NCBI GenBank assembly: GCA_964346355.1
Contig: CAYFUH010000050.1
Location: 1-9,764 of the forward strand
DNA length: 9,764 nucleotides
From: UBA6115 sp964346355
Lineage (GTDB): Bacteria; Bacillota; Clostridia; Christensenellales; Aristaeellaceae
Direction: 5' to 3'
The position numbers and the translations under genes were made by a program. Below are positions 1 to 6,955 of this stretch, piece by piece; the first letter of the stretch is position 1, and the number at the start of each line of letters is the position of its first letter. The notes below the pieces were generated by a model. It worked only from the letters and a program-made list of their open reading frames with translations, was not told the DNA's origin and ran no database searches.

Positions 1-1123
1 TGATGGCCACCGTGGAGGAGCCCTGCGCGGTCTTTAGGATGGCCGCCAGCAGGAAGGGGAAGAACAGTCCCAGGGAGGACAGCGCTGCGGCGTTCTCCTG
101 GATGTAGGGCACCAGGGCGGAGGTGGCAATTACCTTGCCCAGCACACCGCCGGCAGCTGTGACAAACAGGATGGGGCCGGTGACGCGCAAGGTGCTGTCG
201 GTTAAGCTGTAGAACTCCTTCATCTTGCCGGACTGCCACAGCAGGAAGATGCCCAGTAACACGCCGACAGCCAGCGCCATGATGGGCGTGCCCAGGAAGG
301 AGACAATCGGGACGCTCCACTTGGCCATGTTGAAGATGGACGCCAGCGCCATGAGCAAAATGGGCACCACGATGGGGGAGAAGGAGAGCAGGCCGCTGGG
401 CAGCTTGCCATAGGAGGCAACCAGCTGCTCATAGGTCATCACCACTTCGCCTTCAGCTGCGGGCATGTTGGACTCGTCATTGGCCTGCACGCGCTTGCCG
501 ATGAACAGGGCATACAGGAAGCCAAAGACCAGCGGCAGGATGGAGGCGGCGGCGCCAATGCCCATCACCAAAAGCAGGTTGGCTTCCGCCCCGCCCAGGC
601 CCTGCTCAAACAGGGTGTTGGCGGCAGCGATGGGGCCAGGCGTTGGCGGGATAAAGCAGTGGGAGATGTACAGGCCCATGGACAGGGCGACGGAGGCGGC
701 CACGGAGGAGCGGCCTGTCCGCTTCACCAGCGCCTTGCGGATGGGGTTTAAGATGACAAAGCCGGAGTCGCAGAACACGGGGATGGAGACGATCCAGCCC
801 ATGATGATGAGGGCGGCTTCCGGGCGCTTTTTGCCCACAACCTTGACCACCGTGTCCGCCATCTTCAGCGCCGCGCCTGTCTTTTCAAGCAGGGTGCCAA
901 CCAGGGCGCCCAGGATGATGACAATGCCGATGGAGCGGAAGGTGCCCGAGAACCCATCCCCGATGACGCCTGGGATGCTGGCCAGCGGGATGCCGGCTGC
1001 AAAGGCGAAGAGCAGGGACACGAGCATGATGGAAAGGAAGGCGTGTACCTTAAGTTTGGAGATCAGCAGGATCATGAGCGCGATGGCAACCACAAACGCA
1101 ATGATTAATGGAATACCTGTCAC
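1..1123 (-). CDS. GntP-family gluconate/sugar-acid:H+ symporter (C-terminus cut by window edge)
   Basis: This is an integral membrane permease of the GntP (gluconate:H+ symporter) family, which imports gluconate or related sugar acids. I translated 374 residues from the GTG at 1123 to the window edge without a stop. Family members are about 440 residues, so some 65-75 C-terminal residues lie outside. Hydrophobic helices recur throughout, the first at residues 3-22. Family-like signatures are IPVFCDSGFVIL (about 114-125), the HCFIPPTPGP loop (155-164) and KTAQGSSTVAI at the cut end. The GTG start is chosen because AAAAGGGGG lies 9 bases upstream and the hydrophobic N-terminus begins right after it; the next in-frame ATG would remove most of helix 1. 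It lies downstream of the sulfatase after a 113-bp gap with promoter- and operator-like elements, so it may be transcribed separately. Substrate is inferred: gluconate, mannonate or another aldonate/uronate are all plausible. Confidence 0.9.
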   Translation of the reverse strand, partial: MTGIPLIIAFVVAIALMILLISKLKVHAFLSIMLVSLLFAFAAGIPLASIPGVIGDGFSGTFRSIGIVIILGALVGTLLEKTGAALKMADTVVKVVGKKRPEAALIIMGWIVSIPVFCDSGFVILNPIRKALVKRTGRSSVAASVALSMGLYISHCFIPPTPGPIAAANTLFEQGLGGAEANLLLVMGIGAAASILPLVFGFLYALFIGKRVQANDESNMPAAEGEVVMTYEQLVASYGKLPSGLLSFSPIVVPILLMALASIFNMAKWSVPIVSFLGTPIMALAVGVLLGIFLLWQSGKMKEFYSLTDSTLRVTGPILFVTAAGGVLGKVIATSALVPYIQENAAALSSLGLFFPFLLAAILKTAQGSSTVAI

Positions 1124-1152
1124 TTGAAAAAACCCCCTTTTCAATTATGCAT

Positions 1153-1172
1153 GGATGAAAACTTATTCATCC
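1153..1172. promoter_or_regulatory. 20-bp inverted repeat, candidate operator for the permease gene
   Basis: GGATGAA (1153-1159) and TTCATCC (1166-1172) form a perfect 7-bp inverted repeat with a 6-base spacer. It lies just downstream of the predicted permease promoter and upstream of the ribosome site, a usual place for a repressor operator. It overlaps a catabolite-repression-like sequence on the minus strand at 1179-1166 (TGAAAGCGGATGAA), whose left half is a perfect cre half-site and whose right half is poor. The dyad is seen; its function and binding protein are inferred. Confidence 0.4.
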
Positions 1173-1184
1173 GCTTTCACAGCG

Positions 1185-1213
1185 ATTCTACACCCTAATG
1201 TGTAAATATGCAA
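1185..1213 (-). promoter_or_regulatory. Predicted sigma-70/SigA promoter for the GntP permease
   Basis: Read on the minus strand, TTGCAT (1213-1208) and TAGAAT (1190-1185) are separated by exactly 17 bases. The -10 matches the consensus at 5 of 6 positions and the -35 only at its TTG, so this is a moderate promoter. Transcription would begin near 1178, inside the cre-like sequence and next to the 20-bp dyad. A second short dyad, TACAC (1189-1193) and GTGTA (1200-1204), lies mostly in the spacer and runs into the first base pairs of the -10. Confidence 0.45.
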
Positions 1214-1236
1214 CACCAAAAGAGAGTTTGCCGGTT

Positions 1237-2694
1237 TTAATTCCGTTCCCCATGCTTTTTGCGCAGCCGTTTCGCGCCATCCGCCCGGCCTGTATTTTCC
1301 AGGCGCTTGAGGTAGCCGGCCAGGGCGCCGCGGGTGTGGTAGGGGCCGCCCTCCCGCATCACCGTCCACATGGGGTCAAGCGCTTGCGGGCCTTTTTTCA
1401 TCTGCGTCTCCGTCCAGTCCAGGATGATTTTGGCGCCCTGGGCGCAGATGTCCGGGTGGGCGTCCTTCACGTCAAACTGCTCGTGCGGGTCCTCTTTGAT
1501 ATGAAACAGCATCTCCTCATCAAACAGGCGGAAGCCGTCGTGAATGGTGCGGATGTACAGCCAGTCTGAAAACCGGGCGCTGCGCTGGCACACATGCGCC
1601 ATCTGCGAGAGGACCAGGGCATCCCGGCCCTGGGGCTCCCCATGCGTGAGCGTCCGGGCGAAGGACTGCCCATCCCAGTGCGCAGCCCGCGGCACATTCA
1701 GCATATCCGCAAGCGTCGGCAACAGGTCCAGGCTGTAATGGAAGGCCGTGTCCACGCGCCCGGGCGCAAGGCCGGGCCACTTGATGATCATCGGGATGCG
1801 GCAGGTGATCTCATCCGCGGTGCCGTGCTCTGCGTAAATGCCCAACTCGCCCAGGTTCTCCCCGTGGTCGCTGGTTAAGATGATGGCGGTGTCCTCATAG
1901 ATGCCCTGCGCGCGCAGCAGGTCAAACACGCGGCCAAGCAAAAAGTCCGCGTAATGCACGCCGCAGTCATAGCCATCAAGAACGCGGCGCAGCTCCCCAT
2001 AATTGGCGATTTTGCCAGGGTGCTTGGGATAGTCCGGGTGCTCCTGATCCGTATACATGTTGATCTCGTTGCAGCCGTGCGGCGCCACCAGGCTTTGGTG
2101 GCGCAAGAAGATGTCCGGCGTGATCCAGGTGGGCAGGTCATCCCCCTCAAAGGGGTTTTGGTAGTCTTTAGGCGTGCGGTAGGGTGTGTGGGGGTCCCAC
2201 AGGTGCAGGTGCAAAAACCAGTTGTCCCGATCTTGATTGCGTCTGAGCCAGTCCAGGGCGATGGGGATGACCTCCTCGCCAGATTCCGCCCCGCCGCCGC
2301 CCTGGTTGTAGGTTTCATGGAAGCCCGCGTTAAACCAGTAGGAGGAGTGGCGCTCGGAAAATGTGGAGATGGAGCAGGTGTACAGCCCCGCTTTGCGGAA
2401 GATGTTGTGGAAGCTGCCCTCCAGCACCGGGTCGCGGAAATCCCGCTCACATCCTATGAGGCGCAAGTCCGCCGCTGTGCCCCCATGGCCTACCGCCCCG
2501 TTGCGGATGCCAAACATGCCTGTCTGCAGCGCCGCGCGCGAGGGCAGGCAGGGCGCATCGGAGGTGTAATAGCGCTCAAAGCGGATGCCCTCTTTCGCCA
2601 AGCTGTCCAGATTCGGCGAGGTGTTTCGGGGGTAGCCGTAGCAGCCCAGGTGATCCGGGCGCAGGGTGTCAATGTCAATGAACAGGATCCGCAT
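1237..2694 (-). CDS. Type I (formylglycine-dependent) sulfatase, apparently cytoplasmic
   Basis: A 485-residue S1-family sulfatase that hydrolyses a sulfate ester or sulfamate. The signature C49-L-P-S-R53 (DAPCLPSR) is the C-x-P-x-R site whose Cys becomes formylglycine. Other family landmarks are the N-terminal FIDIDTLRPDHLGCYGY (about 5-21) with a metal-binding Asp, WDPHTPY (166-172), and TSDHGE (274-279) followed by H290. Length is normal. The start is the ATG at 2694, with AAGGAGG six to seven bases upstream. An in-frame extension to 2871 exists, but it reads through the end of the maturase gene and does not look sulfatase-like. The protein begins directly with the first core beta strand and shows no signal peptide, unlike many secreted glycan sulfatases. 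The start overlaps the maturase gene by 20 bases, suggesting coupled translation. Substrate is not readable from sequence; the uxuA neighbour suggests a sulfated uronic-acid-containing saccharide or sugar acid (inference). Confidence 0.93.
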   Translation of the reverse strand: MRILFIDIDTLRPDHLGCYGYPRNTSPNLDSLAKEGIRFERYYTSDAPCLPSRAALQTGMFGIRNGAVGHGGTAADLRLIGCERDFRDPVLEGSFHNIFRKAGLYTCSISTFSERHSSYWFNAGFHETYNQGGGGAESGEEVIPIALDWLRRNQDRDNWFLHLHLWDPHTPYRTPKDYQNPFEGDDLPTWITPDIFLRHQSLVAPHGCNEINMYTDQEHPDYPKHPGKIANYGELRRVLDGYDCGVHYADFLLGRVFDLLRAQGIYEDTAIILTSDHGENLGELGIYAEHGTADEITCRIPMIIKWPGLAPGRVDTAFHYSLDLLPTLADMLNVPRAAHWDGQSFARTLTHGEPQGRDALVLSQMAHVCQRSARFSDWLYIRTIHDGFRLFDEEMLFHIKEDPHEQFDVKDAHPDICAQGAKIILDWTETQMKKGPQALDPMWTVMREGGPYHTRGALAGYLKRLENTGRADGAKRLRKKHGERN

Positions 2695-3805
2695 TGTTTC
2701 CTCCTTCAACTGTTTGCACTGGCTCGTTTGGGATGCTGACCCGGGCAAGCGCAGCCAAACGCTCCCCACGCTGCGCAAAGAAATGTCGGAAGCCCGCGCA
2801 CAGGCGGTTGAATCCATCCACATGATCGCGTTTGCAGCCGGTGCGGCACAAGGCGTACCAGGGGCAGGCATAGCAGGCGTCCGGGTGATGGGCAGATGTA
2901 CTCAAAAAATCGCGCAGGCGCTCCGTTTTTGCGATGGCAAAGAAGGAATCCGCCGTCAGGTTGCCCAGCAGCCATTCGTCCAGGCAGTAAAAATCGCAGG
3001 GGTAGATGTTGCCATTGCTCTCCGCCACGAAATTGGGCGAGCAGTGCCCGGTCATGTTGCAGGCGGTGGGCGGCTGGCCGCGCAGGATGCGGATCCAGTT
3101 GTCAAACAGGTTGACGCTCACATACTGTAAGGCGCGGATGTCTTGTTCGTAGCGGTCAAACACGGCCACCAGAAACTGCCCATAGGTGACGGGGTTCAGC
3201 CGCATCCCGTCCTCACCAATCGGGTCTAGGCAGGGGATGAACTGGAGGTAGCCGTGCGCCCGCAGCGCGTCATACACAGCCTCCGGCTGCCTGGCGATGT
3301 CCTCATCCACCACGCAGAGGATGTTGTAGTTGATGCCGCGGGTATGAAGGCGCCTGATGGTATGCAGCACCCTGTCATAGGTGGGCTCGCCCTGGGCGGT
3401 TTTGCGCCGGCTGTCGTGGATGTCCTGTGTGCCGTCCAGGGATACGCCGACCAAAAAATTACCACGAACCAGCACATCCATCAGCGCCTCATCCACGGCT
3501 ACCCCATTGGTTTGCATGGCGTAGTGAACGGGCAGCCTGCGCGCGTTGTGTTTTTTGACCATCCTCAGCCATTCGCGGTAAAAATCCGCGCCCATTAAGG
3601 TGGGCTCCCCGCCCTGGAAGGCGAAGGTGACGGCTTGCTCGGCATAGGCCATCGCGCGGCGGATGATTTTCTGTGCGGTATCCGGGCGCATGAAGCCATA
3701 GGAGGCGGTTTCCCGGTTGTCCATCTCATCCAGGTAAAAGCAGTAGGCGCAGCGCAGGTTGCACGCGCCGGATGCGGGCTTGACCATCAGGTGCAAAGGG
3801 GGCAT
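2675..3805 (-). CDS. Anaerobic sulfatase-maturating enzyme (radical SAM/SPASM, anSME)
   Basis: A 376-residue radical-SAM enzyme that oxidises the active-site Cys (or Ser) of type I sulfatases to formylglycine without oxygen. The radical-SAM cluster motif is C15-NLR-C19-AY-C22. FAFQGGEPTL (61-70) is the SAM-binding GGEP region. The C-terminal SPASM domain carries the Cys residues expected for two auxiliary [4Fe-4S] clusters: C249, C255, C270, C274, C311, C314, C320, C324 and C336. D271, directly after C270, matches the Asp proposed as catalytic base in characterised anSMEs. Length agrees with the family (about 370-400). The ATG at 3805 is preceded by GAGGAG, which overlaps the uxuA stop codon; the gap to uxuA is only 9 bases. 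The gene ends inside the start of the sulfatase, its obvious client. Its presence implies anaerobic life. Klebsiella atsB and Bacteroides chuR are relatives, but no symbol is assigned. Confidence 0.95.
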   Translation of the reverse strand: MPPLHLMVKPASGACNLRCAYCFYLDEMDNRETASYGFMRPDTAQKIIRRAMAYAEQAVTFAFQGGEPTLMGADFYREWLRMVKKHNARRLPVHYAMQTNGVAVDEALMDVLVRGNFLVGVSLDGTQDIHDSRRKTAQGEPTYDRVLHTIRRLHTRGINYNILCVVDEDIARQPEAVYDALRAHGYLQFIPCLDPIGEDGMRLNPVTYGQFLVAVFDRYEQDIRALQYVSVNLFDNWIRILRGQPPTACNMTGHCSPNFVAESNGNIYPCDFYCLDEWLLGNLTADSFFAIAKTERLRDFLSTSAHHPDACYACPWYALCRTGCKRDHVDGFNRLCAGFRHFFAQRGERLAALARVSIPNEPVQTVEGGNNADPVH

Positions 3806-3814
3806 ACGGTCTCC

Positions 3815-4879
3815 TCAGGTTTGTTTTTGCAGCGCTTCCCACAGGCCCAGGAGGTAGCCGCAGCCAATGGCGCGGTCATACAGGCCGTAGCCTGGCATCG
3901 CGCGCTCGCCAAAGATGGCGCGGCCGTGGTCGGGCCGCATCACGCCGTCAAAACCTGTGTCATAAAAGGCCTTCATGATGGCGTACATATCAAGGGAGCC
4001 GTCTAAAGACAGGTGCGCGCTCTCCTCAAACACGCCGGGCGCGGTGTGGCGCAGGTTTCTGACGTGGGCAAAGTGAATGCGGCCGCAAAGCGCGCGAATG
4101 ATGCCCGGGATGTCGTTGTCCGGGTTGGTGCCCAAGGAGCCGGTGCACAGGGTGACGCCGCTCAAGGGGTCATCCACCGCACGCAAAATGCGCGCAAGGC
4201 CGTCCAGCGACCCCACGATGCGCGGCAGGCCAAAGACCGGCCAGGCCGGGTCATCCGGGTGGATGGCCATGCGGATGCCGTACCTGTTGCATACCGGCAT
4301 GATGGCCTTGAGGAAATAAACCAGGTTGTAAAACAGTTTTTCTGCGGTCACATCCTGGTACAGTTCAAACAGGCGGGTCAGCTCCGCCACGCGCTCCTTC
4401 TCCCAGCCGGGCATCACGAAGCCCTCGCTGATGCGCGCCATGTATTCGTTCATCTTTTGGGGGTTCAGGGTGTCAATCACCGCCTGGTCATAGGCAAAGA
4501 CCGTCGCGCCGTCCTTACGCATATGGGACAGCTCGGTGCGCGTAAAATCAAACACGGGCATGAAGTTGTAGCACACCATGTCAATGCCGGCCTCGCCCAG
4601 GTTTGAGAGGGTTTTGATGTAGTTTTCAATGTATTGGTCGCGCCCGGGCAATCCCGCCTTGATGGCGTCGTGCACGTTGACGGACTCAATGCCGGTTATC
4701 ATCAGGCCGTGGCTGGTGACCTCGTCCTTTAGGGCGTTGATCGCGGCCTTCTCCCACACCTCGCCGGGCAGGGTGTCATACAGGGTACTCACCACGCCCA
4801 CAAGCCCGGGCACCTGGCGGATGTACGCCAGGGGGATGGTGTCGTGCGCAGGGCCAAACCAGCGCATGCTCAATCTCAT
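3815..4879 (-). CDS. uxuA: Mannonate dehydratase (EC 4.2.1.8)
   Basis: UxuA dehydrates D-mannonate to 2-keto-3-deoxygluconate in the cytoplasm, the committed step of glucuronate catabolism. The 354 residues fit the shorter Gram-positive form (E. coli UxuA is about 394). Recognisable segments are MRWFGP at the N-terminus, GLPGRDQYIENY (77-88), CYNFMPVFDF (103-112), the metal-site candidates H207 in IHPDDPAWP, C245 in LCTGSLG and H272 in FAHVRN, and the C-terminal MRPDHGR (314-320) with D317. The H/C/H/D set matches the Mn2+ ligands known for this family. The ATG at 4879 has GGAGG seven bases upstream; a second Met at residue 5 is less well placed. It is the first gene of the leftward cluster, driven by an extended -10 promoter in the divergent intergenic region. 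All key residues appear intact. Confidence 0.96.
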   Translation of the reverse strand: MRLSMRWFGPAHDTIPLAYIRQVPGLVGVVSTLYDTLPGEVWEKAAINALKDEVTSHGLMITGIESVNVHDAIKAGLPGRDQYIENYIKTLSNLGEAGIDMVCYNFMPVFDFTRTELSHMRKDGATVFAYDQAVIDTLNPQKMNEYMARISEGFVMPGWEKERVAELTRLFELYQDVTAEKLFYNLVYFLKAIMPVCNRYGIRMAIHPDDPAWPVFGLPRIVGSLDGLARILRAVDDPLSGVTLCTGSLGTNPDNDIPGIIRALCGRIHFAHVRNLRHTAPGVFEESAHLSLDGSLDMYAIMKAFYDTGFDGVMRPDHGRAIFGERAMPGYGLYDRAIGCGYLLGLWEALQKQT

Positions 4880-4910
4880 ATGTGTTCCTCCATCGCAGAA
4901 GCTTTTGTTG

Positions 4911-4921
4911 ATTATATCATA
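4911..4921 (-). promoter_or_regulatory. Extended -10 promoter for uxuA-anSME-sulfatase
   Basis: Read on the minus strand, TATGATATAAT (4921-4911) is a perfect TRTGn-TATAAT extended -10 element. No good TTGACA lies 16-18 bases upstream; the sequence there is GC-rich. Transcription would begin near 4904, about 25 bases before the uxuA start codon, leaving a short leader with the GGAGG site. A perfect extended -10 can act without a -35, or an activator may be involved (inference). Confidence 0.65.
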
Positions 4922-4932
4922 AAACGGGGGGC

Positions 4933-4964
4933 GGGCCGATTTTTTGATGTTTGTTTGCCGGCCC
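4933..4964. repeat. GC-rich inverted repeat between the divergent promoters
   Basis: GGGCCG (4933-4938) and CGGCCC (4959-4964) form a perfect 6-bp inverted repeat separated by 20 bases. The spacer contains a T-rich stretch (about 4940-4956). It lies between the two divergent promoters, where a shared regulator would bind. In GC-rich DNA a repeat this short can arise by chance, so a regulatory role is only a possibility. No UxuR/GntR- or LacI-type consensus operator was recognised. Confidence 0.2.
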
Positions 4965-4986
4965 TCTGCGCCCGGAGCGGCCTTCC

Positions 4987-4997
4987 TGTGCTATACT
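4987..4997 (+). promoter_or_regulatory. Extended -10 promoter for the uxuB-kinase-gnd-larA-like operon
   Basis: TGTGCTATACT is a TRTGn extension joined to a TATACT -10 (5 of 6 to consensus). No convincing -35 exists at a 16-18 base spacing. Transcription would begin near 5004, giving a leader of about 40 bases before the uxuB ATG. A weak dyad, TGAA (4997-5000) with TTCA (5010-5013), overlaps the expected start site and could be an operator half-site pair, though it is too short to rely on. Confidence 0.6.
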
Positions 4998-5042
4998 GAA
5001 CAGGATCGATTCAAACAACAACAAACACAAGGAGTGAGATGG

Positions 5043-5876
5043 ATGAAACTTCCCTTCACAGTCGATTTAACCGGCAAGGTGGCGGTGGTCACCGGCGGCA
5101 GCGGCGTGCTGTGTTCGCAAATGGCAAAGGCGCTGGCGGCCTGCGGCGCCAGGGTAGCTATTTTGGGCAGAAACCTTCAAAAAGCGCAGGCAGTGGCGGC
5201 GGAGATCGGCGAGAACGCCCTGGCCTTTTCCGTGGATGTGCTGGATGTGGCGTCGCTCAAAACGGCGCAGCGCGCCATCCACGATGCCTGGGGCAAGGTG
5301 AGCATCCTCATCAATGGCGCGGGCGGCAACAACCCGCTGGCGACCACGGAGGATGAGCAGTACGAGCCGGGAGTGGAGGCCGTGAAGGATTTCTTCCAGC
5401 TGAGCCCGGCGGGCATCAAGCAGGTGATGGATGTCAACTTCCTGGGCACCGTGCTTCCCACCCAGGTATTCGCCAAGGAGATGGCGGGCACGCCCGGCGC
5501 CTGCGTGGTCAATATTTCCTCCATGGCGTCCTACCAGCCCATGACCAAGGTGATGTCCTATTCCGGCGCCAAGGCGGCCATCAACAATTTCACCATGTGG
5601 CTGGCCACCTATTTCGCCAAGACCGGGTTGCGGGTCAATGCCATCGCGCCCGGCTTTTTCGCCACGCAGCAAAACGAAGCCATGCTGTTTGAGCCAGATG
5701 GCAGCCCCACCGCGCGCACCGGGAAGATCCTGGCCGCGACGCCCATGGGCCGGCTGGGGGAGCCGCAAGATTTAATCGGCGCGCTGCTGTTTTTGGTATC
5801 AGAGGAGGCTGCCGGCTTTGTCACCGGCATCACCATTCCCGTGGACGGCGGCTTCATGGCCTACGCCGGGGTATAG
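5043..5876 (+). CDS. uxuB: SDR-type D-mannonate oxidoreductase / fructuronate reductase
   Basis: A 277-residue short-chain dehydrogenase/reductase that should interconvert D-fructuronate and D-mannonate with NAD(P)H. This is the Bacillus-type UxuB (YjmF), unrelated in fold to E. coli UxuB. Landmarks are the nucleotide-binding VTGGSGVLC (16-24), the NGAGG segment (91-95), N132 in DVNFLGT, ISSMAS with S159/S160, and catalytic Y173-SGA-K177. The insertion at about 98-125 (NPLATTEDEQY to FFQLSPAG) and the C-terminal PVDGGFMAYAGV are as I recall for this subgroup and separate it from the shorter KduD. The last Gly of the classical TGxxxGxG motif is Cys24 here. The ATG at 5043 is set by AAGGAG at 5029-5034; an overlapping out-of-frame ATG at 5039 is too close to that site. 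An in-frame extension to 4944 would read through the promoter. KduD- or gluconate 5-dehydrogenase-like activity cannot be fully excluded. Confidence 0.9.
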   Translation: MKLPFTVDLTGKVAVVTGGSGVLCSQMAKALAACGARVAILGRNLQKAQAVAAEIGENALAFSVDVLDVASLKTAQRAIHDAWGKVSILINGAGGNNPLATTEDEQYEPGVEAVKDFFQLSPAGIKQVMDVNFLGTVLPTQVFAKEMAGTPGACVVNISSMASYQPMTKVMSYSGAKAAINNFTMWLATYFAKTGLRVNAIAPGFFATQQNEAMLFEPDGSPTARTGKILAATPMGRLGEPQDLIGALLFLVSEEAAGFVTGITIPVDGGFMAYAGV

Positions 5877-5885
5877 GAGGAACAG

Positions 5886-6944
5886 TTGAAAAAATATGAT
5901 TTGATCACCGCAACCAGCATGGGCATCCGGCTCACGCCGACGGACCGCCAGCCGGTGGGCATCGGCAACCACTATGTCATGCACGCCACCAGTGCGGAGA
6001 GCAACGTGCTGAACGTATCGGCTTCCCTGGGGCTTAAAACCAAGGTGCTCACCGCCTTTGTGAAGGACAGCCCGATAGCAGGATTCATCAAGCGCGATCT
6101 GGGCCGGCGCTTCATCGCCTTTGAAGGGCCGGAGATTGACCAAAACGGCCCCTGGGGCCACCGCCACCAGTTCAACATCGCGGACGCCGGCTTTGGCGTG
6201 CGCGGGCCGCGCGTGCACAACGACCGCGCGGGGGAGGTTGGCCTGCTACTGTCTGAGGAGCAGTTTGACCTGGAGCAGATCTTTAAAAAAGACGGCGCGC
6301 GGATGATTCATTTCTCCGGCCTGTTCGCGGCATTGTCCAAAAACACCGCGGCTTTTTGCCTAAAGCTGGCGCAAGCGGCGCGGGCGCACGGCACCCTCAT
6401 CAGCTTTGACTTAAACCACCGCGCCTCCTTCTGGGCCAACCGGGAGGAGGAGCTGCACCAGGCCTTCCATCAGATCGCCAGCTTATCGGACATCTTAATT
6501 GGCAACGAGGAGGACTACCAGCTGGCCCTGCATATTGAAGGCCCCAAGGCCGGCGGGGAGGGGATTTTGGCGCAACGGGAGGATTTCAAGGGTATGATCA
6601 AAGCGGCGCAGGCGCGCTACCCGCAGGTGAAGGTGTTTGCCAACACGCTGCGGGAGGTCAACAGCGCGAACGAACACCTCTGGGGGGCACTCCTTTATAT
6701 GGACGGCGCCTGGCATGAAGCGCCGCTGCGGGAAATCCAGGTGTTGGACCGCATCGGCGGCGGTGACGGCTTTGTGGGCGGCCTCTTGTACAGCATCCTG
6801 CAAAATTGGCCGGGCGAGCGCTGCGTGCAGTTTGCCTGGTCCACAGGCGCTTTGGCCACCACCATGCTGGAGGACTTCGCCTCGCCCGTGAATGAACAGC
6901 AGGTCTGGAGCATCTGGGACGGCAACGCCCGCGTTGTTAGATAG
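5886..6944 (+). CDS. PfkB-family sugar-acid kinase, probably 2-keto-3-deoxygluconate kinase (KdgK-like)
   Basis: A 352-residue ribokinase/PfkB-fold kinase. The C-terminal signature is DRIGGGDGFVGG (288-299), with D294 the expected catalytic base and GGGD replacing the usual GAGD anion-hole motif. FDLNHRASFW (174-183) resembles the D-x-N-x-R-x-x-x-W region of KDG kinases, and LIGNEEDY (204-211) is the nucleotide-side segment. The N-terminus, YDLIT-x(8)-RLTP, is the usual first beta strand. Translation starts at a TTG (5886), five bases after AGGAGG, which overlaps the uxuB stop codon; the first in-frame ATG (residue 12) would cut that first strand. At 352 residues it is somewhat longer than typical KdgK (about 310-340). 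With uxuA and uxuB beside it, phosphorylation of KDG to KDPG is the simplest role. With gnd directly downstream, phosphorylation of gluconate to 6-phosphogluconate must also be considered, so no symbol is given. Confidence 0.85.
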   Translation: MKKYDLITATSMGIRLTPTDRQPVGIGNHYVMHATSAESNVLNVSASLGLKTKVLTAFVKDSPIAGFIKRDLGRRFIAFEGPEIDQNGPWGHRHQFNIADAGFGVRGPRVHNDRAGEVGLLLSEEQFDLEQIFKKDGARMIHFSGLFAALSKNTAAFCLKLAQAARAHGTLISFDLNHRASFWANREEELHQAFHQIASLSDILIGNEEDYQLALHIEGPKAGGEGILAQREDFKGMIKAAQARYPQVKVFANTLREVNSANEHLWGALLYMDGAWHEAPLREIQVLDRIGGGDGFVGGLLYSILQNWPGERCVQFAWSTGALATTMLEDFASPVNEQQVWSIWDGNARVVR

Positions 6945-6955
6945 GAGAATGAGTG

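Noticed and set aside
465..1127. A 220-codon plus-strand open frame opposite the GntP permease
   Set aside because: It is the mirror of a conserved membrane protein on the other strand; its composition is Met/Pro/Arg-rich without recognisable motifs and it has no supporting ribosome site.
1954..2739. A 261-codon plus-strand open frame opposite the sulfatase
   Set aside because: It lies antisense to the catalytic core of a well-supported sulfatase and shows no domain; GC-rich DNA readily yields long antisense frames.
2695..2871. A 59-residue N-terminal extension of the sulfatase
   Set aside because: It is the out-of-frame reading of the maturase 3' end. A strong AAGGAGG site and the conserved sulfatase N-terminus both fix the start at 2694.
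4997..5013. TGAA-N9-TTCA dyad at the uxuB transcription start as a definite operator
   Set aside because: The arms are only 4 bp with few matching inner positions and no match to a known consensus, so it is mentioned only as a possibility.
4944..5042. A 33-residue N-terminal extension of uxuB
   Set aside because: It would start upstream of the predicted promoter, and the AAGGAG site favours the ATG at 5043, where SDR homology begins.
5067..5768. A 233-codon minus-strand open frame opposite uxuB
   Set aside because: It has a His/Gly/Arg-rich antisense composition, no recognisable motif, and lies fully within a clear SDR gene.
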